Source: Caulobacterales bacterium RIFCSPHIGHO2_01_FULL_70_19 (GTDB lineage Bacteria > Pseudomonadota > Alphaproteobacteria > Caulobacterales > Caulobacteraceae). Taken from it: 64,000 nucleotides of DNA. A program made the position numbers and the translations under genes. The notes under the pieces were generated by a model, which saw only the letters and a list, made by a program, of their open reading frames with translations, did not search any database and was not told the origin of the DNA. Numbering within the stretch: position 1 is the stretch's first letter; each line of letters starts with the position of its first letter. Below are positions 10,456-22,629 of the stretch, piece after piece. The DNA is taken from the NCBI GenBank assembly GCA_001794825.1, contig MGLK01000003.1, forward strand, positions 53,429-117,428, given 5' to 3'.

Positions 10456-11607
10456 ATGACGCCAATCACCACCACCGGGGCGCTGCGCGAGTTCTGCGCC
10501 CGCCTGGCCACAGCTCCCTTCATCACGGTCGACACCGAGTTCATGCGGGAGACGACCTACTGGCCCAAGCTGTGCCTGATCCAGGCGGCCTCGCCGACTG
10601 ACGCGGCCAACATCGACCCGCTGGCGGAGGACCTCGATCTCGAGCCGTTCCTCGAGCTGCTGCGCGACGAATCGATCCTCAAGGTGTTCCACGCCGCCCG
10701 CCAGGACGTGGAGATCTTCGCCAAGCTCGGCGCCATGCCGAAGCCGATGTTCGACACCCAGGTGGCGGCGATGGCCGCCGGCTTCGGCGACCAGGTGTCC
10801 TACGAATCGCTGGTCCGGCAGATGCTGCGCCAGGAGGTGGACAAGGGCAGCCGCTTCACGGACTGGGCGCGCCGGCCGCTTAGCGACGCCCAGCTGACCT
10901 ACGCCATGGGCGACGTGACCCACCTCGCGGCCCTGTACCCGAAGCTGCGCGACCGGCTGAAGAAGGACGGGCGGCTGGACTGGGTCATGGCCGAGATGTC
11001 GGATCTGACCGATCCGGCCCTGTACGACACGGATCCGGAGAAGGCGTGGAAGCGCCTGAAGCCGAAGAAGTACTCGGCGAAGTACCTCGCGGCGTTCAAG
11101 GCCACGGCGGTGTGGCGCGAGCGGGCGGCCCAGGAGCGCGACCAGCCGCGCGGCCGCATTCTCAAGGACGACGCCATCGACGAGATCGCCGCCCAGGCGC
11201 CGACCGATCCCGAAGCCTTCAACCGGCTGCGCTCGGTGCCCAAGGGCTTCGGCGCCTCGCGGCTGGGCCTCGAGCTGACCGAGGAGCTGAAGCGGGTTCT
11301 GGCCGACCCGGAGGCGCATGCGCCGAAGCTGGAGCGGCCGTCCCACAACCAGCCGGCGCCGCCGTCGGTGGTCGAACTGCTCAAGGTTCTGCTCAAGACC
11401 AAGAGCGACAACGCGGGCGTGGCGACGAAGCTGATCGCCAACGTGGCCGACCTCGAGAAGATCGCGCTCAGCGACACCGCCGACGTCGATGCGCTCAAGG
11501 GCTGGCGCCGCCAGCTGTTCGGCGAGGACGCCCTGAAGCTGAAGCGCGGCGAGATCGCCCTGGTCCTGAACGGGACCCGGGTCGAGGTGGTCGAGATCGA
11601 GGGCTAG
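10456..11607 (+). CDS. rnd: Ribonuclease D
   Basis: FITVDTEFMRETTYWPKLCLIQAA DEDD exonuclease motifs; HRDC-like C-terminus. Confidence 0.95.
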   Translation: MTPITTTGALREFCARLATAPFITVDTEFMRETTYWPKLCLIQAASPTDAANIDPLAEDLDLEPFLELLRDESILKVFHAARQDVEIFAKLGAMPKPMFDTQVAAMAAGFGDQVSYESLVRQMLRQEVDKGSRFTDWARRPLSDAQLTYAMGDVTHLAALYPKLRDRLKKDGRLDWVMAEMSDLTDPALYDTDPEKAWKRLKPKKYSAKYLAAFKATAVWRERAAQERDQPRGRILKDDAIDEIAAQAPTDPEAFNRLRSVPKGFGASRLGLELTEELKRVLADPEAHAPKLERPSHNQPAPPSVVELLKVLLKTKSDNAGVATKLIANVADLEKIALSDTADVDALKGWRRQLFGEDALKLKRGEIALVLNGTRVEVVEIEG

Positions 11608-12179
11608 CCGCGCAGGCCCTCGAGCTCGCGGGCGATGTTGGCGCGCGCCCGCGCCTCGAACCGCGCCGCCCAGGCGGGATCGGGGTAGAGCTGCGCGCTG
11701 TCGAGAAAGCGCTGCAGGACGGCCGTACGGCCGGCCCGCCACGCCTCTTCCGGAACGTGACCGTACTCCTGCCGCACGCCCCGGACGTAGGAGTCGTACG
11801 CGGCCGGCGCCGCGCCGAGGATCGACAGGTCGATCGACACCATCCGGGCGCCGAGCACGTCCCCGGCGGCGGCGGCATGGCCGGCGGTGAGGCCGATCAG
11901 ACGCTCGACCTCGGCGACATGGTCCTCCGTCGCCCCGTCGTTCGACAGTTCCTCGCGCGCCAGGCGGGCGCTCTCCGCCTCGTTGTCCGTTCGCGAGGGA
12001 TCATAAATCGCGTCATGGAACCACAGCGCCGTCTCCAGCAGGTCGCGCTGGCTGGTGGTCAGGTCGGTCGAGGCCGCCGCCTGGGCGAGGCAGTCTGTGA
12101 GGTGCGCGAGGGTGTGATAGCGGCGGTGCGGTTCGCGATAGCGTGCGATGAGCCGATCGCGAACCGCGCTTGAGAACAC
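11604..12179 (-). CDS. HD-domain family protein (predicted metal-dependent phosphohydrolase)
   Basis: RYREPHRRYHTLAHLTDCLAQ...ALWFHDAIYDPSRTDNEAESARLA; likely GTG start at 12179 just after the ppiase stop. Confidence 0.8.
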   Translation of the reverse strand: MFSSAVRDRLIARYREPHRRYHTLAHLTDCLAQAAASTDLTTSQRDLLETALWFHDAIYDPSRTDNEAESARLAREELSNDGATEDHVAEVERLIGLTAGHAAAAGDVLGARMVSIDLSILGAAPAAYDSYVRGVRQEYGHVPEEAWRAGRTAVLQRFLDSAQLYPDPAWAARFEARARANIARELEGLRG

Positions 12180-12183
12180 GCGC

Positions 12184-12645
12184 TCAGCCCACCGTGGCCT
12201 TGACGATCTTGCCGGGATTGCGGGGCGGCTCGCCCTTCGGCAGGGCGTCGACGTGCTCCATGCCTTCAATGACCTGGCCCCAGACGGTGTACTGGCGGTC
12301 GAGGAAGGTGGCGTCGTCGAAGCAGATGAAGAACTGGCTGTTGGCGCTGTTCGGATCGGAGGTGCGGGCCATCGAGCAGACGCCGCGCACGTGCGGCTCC
12401 GACGAGAACTCCTGCTTCAGGTTCGGCTTGGAGGAGCCGGAGGTGCCGGTGCCGGTCGGGTCGCCGCCCTGGGCCATGAAGCCCGGGATGACGCGGTGGA
12501 AGACCACGCCGTCGTAGAAGCCTTCCGAGGCCAGGTCGGTGATCTGCTTGACGTGGTTGGGAGCCAGGTCGGGACGCAGCTTGATCACGACGTCGCGAGG
12601 CTCGCCGTCGCCGGTGTCCAGGGTGAAGGTCAGGGTCTCGGCCAT
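12184..12645 (-). CDS. Cyclophilin-type peptidyl-prolyl cis-trans isomerase
   Basis: EGFYDGVVFHRVIPGFMAQGGDPTGTG; SQFFICFDDATFLDRQYTVWGQV. Confidence 0.96.
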   Translation of the reverse strand: MAETLTFTLDTGDGEPRDVVIKLRPDLAPNHVKQITDLASEGFYDGVVFHRVIPGFMAQGGDPTGTGTSGSSKPNLKQEFSSEPHVRGVCSMARTSDPNSANSQFFICFDDATFLDRQYTVWGQVIEGMEHVDALPKGEPPRNPGKIVKATVG

Positions 12646-12708
12646 GTCGGCTCCTTTCGTTTCGCGGGGGTCATAGCCCGCAAACCCGGCGACCGCTATG
12701 TGGGATGC

Positions 12709-13419
12709 ATGAGCGAAGACGATAAGCCGGTCGAGCGCCGTCGCATGGTGCGCCCCCCTTCGGGCGGAACGGCGGCCGGGCGCGGCATGGGCCAGAAGAT
12801 CCGCACGGCCGAGAAGAAATCGATGTCGAGCCAGCAGTGGATCAAGCGGCAGCTGGCGGACGAATGGTCGGAGCGCGCGCGGGCCGAGGGATGGCGCAGC
12901 CGCGCGGCCTTCAAGCTGATGGAGATCGACGACCGTCTCCACCTGATCCGGCGGGGCTCGCGGGTGATCGACCTCGGGGCGGCCCCGGGCGGCTGGGTGC
13001 AGGTGGCGCTGGATCGCGGCGCGGCGGCGGTGGTCGGCGTGGATCTGCTGATGATCGAGCCGATCCCCGGCGCGACCCTGATCCAGGCGGACTTCACCGA
13101 CCCGCTGGTCGGCGACCAGTTGATCGACGCGCTGGGCGGGGCGCCGGACCTGGTGCTGTCGGATATGGCCCACAACACCGTCGGCCACCGCCAGACCGAT
13201 CACCTGAAGATCATCGCCCTGATCGAGATCGCCGCCGACTTCGCCATCCGCCACCTGAAGCCCGGCGGCGCCTTCGTGACCAAGAGCTTCCAGGGCAGCG
13301 ACGCCGGCGAGGTGCTGGCCCGGCTGCGGGCCGAGTTCGAGGACGTGCGGCCGATCAAGCCGAAGGCCAGCCGCAAGGGCTCGTCCGAGGTCTATCTGGT
13401 GGCGACGGGGAAGAAATGA
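12709..13419 (+). CDS. rlmE: 23S rRNA (uridine-2'-O-)methyltransferase
   Basis: RSRAAFKLMEIDDRLHLIRRGSRVIDLGAAPGGWVQVA; DLVLSDMAHNTVGHRQTDHLK; GGAFVTKSFQG. Confidence 0.95.
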   Translation: MSEDDKPVERRRMVRPPSGGTAAGRGMGQKIRTAEKKSMSSQQWIKRQLADEWSERARAEGWRSRAAFKLMEIDDRLHLIRRGSRVIDLGAAPGGWVQVALDRGAAAVVGVDLLMIEPIPGATLIQADFTDPLVGDQLIDALGGAPDLVLSDMAHNTVGHRQTDHLKIIALIEIAADFAIRHLKPGGAFVTKSFQGSDAGEVLARLRAEFEDVRPIKPKASRKGSSEVYLVATGKK

Positions 13420-14407
13420 TCTCCGCGCTGGCCGCCCTGCTGATGCTGCAGACCGCCGAACCAGCGGTCTGGCGGCAGACGGAGGTTCCGGTGGCGGAGC
13501 TGCTGGGGCGCTCCCCCTCCGAGGTCGCGCTACGGCTGGGCGCGGCGCCCGACCCGAACGCCGCCGACGCCCTGCGCGTGGCCGCCGAAGGGCGCTCCCT
13601 GGAGGTCTATCCGTTGCAGCGCTTCTGGCGACAGCCGGGCGAGGGCGAGGGCTGCGCGACCGGCTTCGTCGACCTGCCAGCCGAACCGGGAGATGCGACG
13701 CCGGGGCGGAGGCTCGCCCGGCGGAGCTCGGGCGTCCTCATCTTCGAGGCGGGGCGGCTGGTCAGCGTCCACCCGAACCCGCTGCGCCCCGGGATCGATG
13801 GGCCGGTCACACAGCAGGGGGCGCGCGCCCTCGTCTACGGTCCACATCCCCCGTCGCCTTTCGCGGCCGCGCCAGGCCGGTTGCCGCTGGCCGACGGACT
13901 CGCCGTGCTTCAGCGCCTGGAACCCGCGCCCGAAGGGCTGTCGATCGGCAGCGCTTGCCGTGACCGGCCGGAGACCGGGACACGCAGCGGGGACGTCGGC
14001 ACGGACCTGATCTGGGGCATGATCGGATTGGTGGTGCTGCCGACCGCGCCCTTCGCCCGCGCAGTGGAAGATCGGGCGGAGCGGGAGGGTGTGCCGCTTC
14101 TGGCTTCGATCGGTCCGGGAGAAGTGTTGCCGGGCGGACCGGAGGGCTTCGCCGCCGGGCGCCGGGGCGTCCGCGTCTACCGGGATGCGGAAGACCCCGG
14201 TTTCGCACTTATTGCGATCCGGCTGGGACCGGGCGAGGACAACGCGGCGGACGTCGGCCTCATCGGCGTGCGCGGCGATCAGGTGGTCTGGAAGGTGGAG
14301 CGGGCAGCTGCGGACCGGCTCGGTCTCCGGGGGCTCGTCTGCCGCGATGCGGAGAACCGCGCCAGCCGACGTCGGCCGGGCTGCAGCGGGACCGGCTTCC
14401 TCGTTCC

Positions 14408-14411
<4 letters not shown>
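13416..14411 (+). CDS. Hypothetical protein, translationally coupled to rlmE
   Basis: Continuous ORF starting with an ATGA overlap with the rlmE stop: MISALAALLMLQTAEPAVWRQTEVPVAELLGRSPSEVALRLG; family not recognised. Confidence 0.75.
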
Positions 14412-16544
<2,133 letters not shown>

Positions 16545-16567
16545 GAAAGAGAGGGCAAGTCGTGGAG

Positions 16568-16960
16568 ATGACGCCAGAATTCACCTTCCTGACTTTGACC
16601 CTGATCCTCGCCCTCGTGCAGATCGGGGCCGCCGGCATGGCGCGCACGGCCGAGCTGGGGGCGAAGTGGAACGCCGGGCCGCGCGACGAGGCGACGCCGC
16701 CGCCGGGCAGGCTGGCCGGACGGCTGATGCGGGCCCAGGCCAACCTGTTCGAGACCCTGCCGCTGTTCGCCGCGGCGGTGATCATGGCCGAGATCGCCGG
16801 CAAGACCGGAACCCTGACGCTGTGGGGGGCCGGCCTCTACTTCGCCGCGCGGCTGGTCTACCTGCCGCTCTACGCCCTTGGCGTGGCCTATGTTCGCTCG
16901 CTGGTCTGGCTGGTCGCCGCCGCCGGGCTGGTCATGGTCATCGCCGCCCTGTTCGCCTGA
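16568..16960 (+). CDS. MAPEG family membrane protein
   Basis: RLMRAQANLFETLPLFAAAVIMAEIAGKTGTLTLWGAGLYFAARLVYLPLYALGV. Confidence 0.87.
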   Translation: MTPEFTFLTLTLILALVQIGAAGMARTAELGAKWNAGPRDEATPPPGRLAGRLMRAQANLFETLPLFAAAVIMAEIAGKTGTLTLWGAGLYFAARLVYLPLYALGVAYVRSLVWLVAAAGLVMVIAALFA

Positions 16961-16970
16961 AAGCCCTGAC

Positions 16971-18275
16971 TTGACCCCAGCCGCCCGCCTCGCCGCCGCC
17001 GCCTCCGTCCTGGACTCGATCGCCCAGGGCCGCCAGCCGGCCGAGGCCGTCCTCAGGGCATGGGGGCAGCAGAACCGCTACGCCGGCTCCAAGGACCGGC
17101 GCGCCGTGGCCGACCGGGTCTACAAGGTGCTGCGCGCCCGCGGCCGGCTGTCGTGGGCCATGGGCGGGCGCGAGGACGGCCGGGCGCTGGTCATCGCCTC
17201 GCTCAGCCTGATCGACGGCCTGCCGCTGGAGGAGATCGAGGCCCTGCACGCGGGCGAGGGCTACGGCCCGCGGCCGCTGTCCAAGCAGGAGCGCAGCCGG
17301 CTGACCGCCGCCGGCGAGGGCGAGTTGCCGGGGTGGGTCGCCTCGGGCCTGCCGGAACTGGCGGTGGAGGACTTCAAGGCGACTTTCGGCGAGCGCTGGG
17401 GCGAGGAGGCGCGGGCCCTGATGGCGCCGCGCGCGCCGATCGACCTGCGGGTCAACACCGCCGCGGCGACCGTGGACGCGGTCGAGGCCGAGCTGCGCGA
17501 AGCGGGGCTGGCGCCGGAGCGGACGCCGTTCTCGGCCGTCGGCCTGCGCCTGCTGTCCGAGCCGCCGCCGAACATCCAGGCCCTGGAAGGATTCAAGGCC
17601 GGACGGTTCGAGATCCAGGACGAGGGCAGCCAGATCGTCTCGTGGCTGGCCGGGGCCGCGCCGGGCATGACCGTGGTCGACTACTGCGCCGGGGGCGGCG
17701 GCAAGACCCTGGCGCTGGCGCAGATGCTGGAAGGGCAGGGGCGGCTGGTCGCCTGCGACGTGGTCCAGAAGCGGCTCGACAACATCCGCCCGCGGCTGGC
17801 GCGCGCCGGCGTAGAGGCCGAGCTGCGCCTGCTGGGCCAGAACGGCGGCGGGGCCGAGGACCTGAACGGCCAGGCCGACCTGGTCTTCGTCGACGCGCCG
17901 TGCAGCGGCGCCGGCACCTGGCGGCGGCGGCCCGAGGACGCCTGGCGGCTGACGTCCGAGGAGGTCGACCGCCTGCACGCCCTGCAGATGCGCATCCTTC
18001 AGCAGGCGGCCCTGCTGGTGAAGCCGGGCGGCCGGCTGGTCTACGTCACCTGCTCCATGCTGAGCCGCGAGAACGAGGCCTCGACGGCCGCCTTTGAGGC
18101 AGCCCATCCGTCGTTCCGCCCGGTCCCGGTCGCCGACGCCCTCGCCAGCCCGGGCCTGACCGACGCCGCCCGCGAGCGGCTGGCCGCCCTGGCTGATGGC
18201 CATCGCCTGCGCCTGTCTCCCGCCTCCACGCACACCGACGGCTTCTTCGCCGCGCTCTTCGAGCGGACCGGATGA
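16971..18275 (+). CDS. rsmB: RsmB-family rRNA (cytosine-5) methyltransferase
   Basis: DYCAGGGGKTLALAQ; FVDAPCSGAGTWRRRPEDAWRLT; VYVTCSML; probable TTG start. Confidence 0.88.
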   Translation: MTPAARLAAAASVLDSIAQGRQPAEAVLRAWGQQNRYAGSKDRRAVADRVYKVLRARGRLSWAMGGREDGRALVIASLSLIDGLPLEEIEALHAGEGYGPRPLSKQERSRLTAAGEGELPGWVASGLPELAVEDFKATFGERWGEEARALMAPRAPIDLRVNTAAATVDAVEAELREAGLAPERTPFSAVGLRLLSEPPPNIQALEGFKAGRFEIQDEGSQIVSWLAGAAPGMTVVDYCAGGGGKTLALAQMLEGQGRLVACDVVQKRLDNIRPRLARAGVEAELRLLGQNGGGAEDLNGQADLVFVDAPCSGAGTWRRRPEDAWRLTSEEVDRLHALQMRILQQAALLVKPGGRLVYVTCSMLSRENEASTAAFEAAHPSFRPVPVADALASPGLTDAARERLAALADGHRLRLSPASTHTDGFFAALFERTG

Positions 18276-18969
18276 GGCTGGAGCGATACGGCGCCCTGAC
18301 GGTCCTGCCGGTCATGGCCGCGCCGGCGGAGTACGGCCGTCATCTGGGGGCCCGCATCGACCCGCTGATGACCGGGGTCGGGCCGGTCGAGGCGGCGATC
18401 GCCCTGACGGGCGTGCTGACCCGCCTTGAGGTCGCCGGCAGCCTGCCGGACCTGATCGTCTCCCTCGGGTCATGCGGCTCGCGCACCCTCGAGCACGCCG
18501 CCGTCTACCAGGCCGCCTCGGTCTCCTACCGGGACATGGACGCCAGTCCGCTGGGGTTCCCGAAGGGCGTGACGCCGCTTCTGGAGGAACCGGCGGTCCT
18601 GCCCCTGCCGTGCCCGATTCCCGGCGTGCCGACGGCGCGTCTGTCGACCGGGGCGAACGTCGTCTCCGGCGCCAGCTACGACGCCATCGATGCGGACATG
18701 GTCGACATGGAGACCTGGGCGCTGGTCCGGACCGCGCGGACCTTCGGCCTTCCGCTGGTGGCCCTGCGCGGCGTCTCGGACGGCCGCGCCGAGCTGAAGG
18801 CGCTTGAGGACTGGACCTCGACCCTGCACCAGGTCGACGAGCACCTCGCCGCCGCCCTCGACCGGCTGGCCGCGGCGCTGGAGATGCACGGCCGCGCCGC
18901 CCTTGATCTCGCCGACCCCGCCGGCCAAGACCCCGTCCCATCCGCCCCCGATCTGGAACCCGCCCTGCC

Positions 18970-18973
<4 letters not shown>
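18272..18973 (+). CDS. 5'-methylthioadenosine/S-adenosylhomocysteine nucleosidase-like protein
   Basis: [58 protein letters not shown]-type nucleosidase motif (read as [22 protein letters not shown]). Confidence 0.8.
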
Positions 18974-20532
<1,559 letters not shown>

Positions 20533-20541
20533 TGCGAGGGG

Positions 20542-21189
20542 TCATCTCGGGTCTCTCCAGCTGGGTTCGGATGGCGCGAAGGCGAGGGTCGCGCTGAAGC
20601 GGGCGCGGCCGAACACGTCCCAGGCCGGCGTCTCGGGCGTCCGGGAGGAGGGGGCCTGCGTCGCCGGGCGAACGACGAGCGGCGCTTCGGCGGCGGCGTT
20701 GGCGGTGACGGGTCGGGGCGGGGCCAGCGACAGGGCGACGGCGGCGCGCTCGACGCGGGCGACATAGCCATTGCGGAAGCCACGCTCGGGATGTCCGGTG
20801 TTGTAGCGCGACAGGGCGACCCGCAGCGCCGCCTGGCGGTCGCCGTCCGGCGTGGGCCGGTAGCCCGCGCGGAGGACGACGCCGGCGGCGGACAGGTTGC
20901 GGCAGGGATCGAACGCCGCCTCGACCGAGAGACCGAGCCAGGCCAGGTTGGCGCTGTTGATCTGGGCCAGGCCGAGGTCGAGGTTGGCGCCGCGCGCCAG
21001 CAGGCCGCGGGCGATCCGGGCGGCGTCGGCGGCGTCGCGGGGACGCCGGGCGGGCCGGGGACCGCGGTTCACGCCGATGGCCAGCGGATCGAACCGGCTT
21101 TCGGTCCAGGCGATGGCGGCCATGGTCTGCGGCGCCGCCTGGGGCGCGCAGGCCTGGGACAGGGCGAGGATGAGGTTGAGGTCCAGCAA
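20542..21189 (-). CDS. Lytic transglycosylase, VirB1-like
   Basis: IAWTESRFDPLAIGVN; NLDLGLAQINSANLAWLGLSVEAAFDPCRNLSAAGVVLRAGY; ALSRYNTGHPERGFRNGYVARV. Confidence 0.83.
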   Translation of the reverse strand: MLDLNLILALSQACAPQAAPQTMAAIAWTESRFDPLAIGVNRGPRPARRPRDAADAARIARGLLARGANLDLGLAQINSANLAWLGLSVEAAFDPCRNLSAAGVVLRAGYRPTPDGDRQAALRVALSRYNTGHPERGFRNGYVARVERAAVALSLAPPRPVTANAAAEAPLVVRPATQAPSSRTPETPAWDVFGRARFSATLAFAPSEPSWRDPR

Positions 21190-21264
21190 GGCGGGCTCCG
21201 TTCAGGACCCCAGCAAACGCGATCCCGCCCTCCGCTCGCGACCCGCGGCCGGCCTGTCGGAGAT

Positions 21265-21531
21265 CTACGGTAGGAAGCTGCGGGACTCCGGGTCCGGCCC
21301 GGTGCGGGCGGCGAGGCGGGCGACGGCCTGGATCCGGGTGCGCACGCCCAGAGTTCGGCAGGCCCGCATCAAGTGTTCGTCGACGGTGCGGCCGGAAATG
21401 CCGAGACGCTCGCCGATCGCCGCCGAGGTCAGACCGCGCGCGGCGAGGGCGAGGCAGTCGCGTTGCCGCGCCGACAGGGGCTCGTCGGCGGCGGGCGGCG
21501 CGGCGTGCGGGCACGGGGGCGGCGGCGTCAT
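21265..21531 (-). CDS. Short stand-alone LuxR-type HTH protein
   Basis: LSARQRDCLALAARGLTSAAIGERLGISGRTVDEHLMRACRTLGVRTRIQAVARLA; no N-terminal sensory/receiver domain. Confidence 0.75.
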   Translation of the reverse strand: MTPPPPCPHAAPPAADEPLSARQRDCLALAARGLTSAAIGERLGISGRTVDEHLMRACRTLGVRTRIQAVARLAARTGPDPESRSFLP

Positions 21532-21590
21532 GGCCCCAGCAAAACGCCGAATGAAATCCACGGCCAGACCGCAGCTTTCCGGCGGGGCGT

Positions 21591-22034
21591 TTACGGCCGG
21601 GAGTTCCCGGCGCCGCCCTCGTCCTCGCCCCCGGCGGGCGTGACGAGCTTCGCGACCCGTGTCTCGAGCCAGTCCTGGGCCGCGCTGTCGCGGCGGACCG
21701 CCTGCAGCGCCAAGTCCTTCATGGTCCGGGTGAAGGCGTTGATCAGGGTTCGGGCGTCGAGCTCGACGATGACGTCGCCGAGGGTCTCGTCGAACTCCTG
21801 CAGGGCCACGGTCAGAATGGTCATCAGCTTGTTGTCGGCGCTGCGCAGGGCGAACTGCGGCGAGCCGAGGGCGAGGGCCGCGAGGATGGCGTAGGGGTCG
21901 GAATCCGTAACCTCCGCAAAGCGATGGATGCGTTCCAGATTGATGCGCCCGCCGCCCGCCTCGAAATGTTCGTAGGACCGCAGGGCCATGCCCATGACCC
22001 TGTATCTCCGACATGACGTCCACGCCGTCGCCAT
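21591..22034 (-). pseudogene. Apparently 5'-truncated HTH (XRE-like) regulator
   Basis: Reads as the C-terminal part of an HTH regulator (MALRSYEHFEAGGGRINLERIHRFAEVTDSDPYAILAALALGS...NKLMTILTVALQEFDETLGD). Upstream residues MATAWTSCRRYRVMG look like fortuitous antisense translation of the lasso B gene. Confidence 0.6.
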
Positions 22035-22629
22035 TGGTGAGGATCTGGCCCTTCTCGACCTCGCGCGGGACGCCTATCTTTGCCTGCCCGACGGCGCCGC
22101 CGCCTTGGAGCCCGGTGTCCAGGCCGCGATACGGCCGGGCGCGGTGGCCGACGCCCTCCAGGCCGGGGGCTTGCTGGGTCCCGGGCCGCCGGCCGCGTGG
22201 CCGGACCTGCCGCCGCTTCCGGTGCGAACCCTCATCCATCAGCCCCTGTCCCGCGCCGTGTCGCCCCGGGGTCTCGCCGCCGCCGTCGGCGTACCGGCGG
22301 ACATCCGCCGGGCCCGCCGGGGCGAGGGGCTCGTCGCCTGGCTGGCGCTCGCCGAGGCCCGTCGCCCCCTGTCGCGCGATGCGGAGGCGGTGGCGGCGGC
22401 GGCGCGGCAGTTCTGGGCAGTCGGCGCCTGGTTGCCGGTCGAGGGCGAATGTCTGGTGCGCTCCGCCATGCTGGTCGCCTTCCTGCGCCGCATGGGCCTT
22501 TCCGCGGACTGGGTGTTCGGTGTCAGGCTGTGGCCCTTCGCCGCCCATTGCTGGGTGCAGCTCGGCGACCTCTGTCTCAACGACGACGTCGAGCGGCTGT
22601 GGCCCTATACGCCCCTGTACCGCCGATGA
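21994..22629 (+). CDS. Lasso peptide biosynthesis B protein (PqqD-like N-terminus plus transglutaminase-like cysteine leader peptidase)
   Basis: N-term MTLYLRHDVHAVAIGEDLALLDLARDAYLCLP; C-term GECLVRSAMLVAFLRRMGLSADWVFGVRLWPFAAHCWVQLGDLCLNDDVERLWPYTPLY contains the Cys/His/Asp catalytic context of McjB-type proteins. Confidence 0.9.
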   Translation: MTLYLRHDVHAVAIGEDLALLDLARDAYLCLPDGAAALEPGVQAAIRPGAVADALQAGGLLGPGPPAAWPDLPPLPVRTLIHQPLSRAVSPRGLAAAVGVPADIRRARRGEGLVAWLALAEARRPLSRDAEAVAAAARQFWAVGAWLPVEGECLVRSAMLVAFLRRMGLSADWVFGVRLWPFAAHCWVQLGDLCLNDDVERLWPYTPLYRR

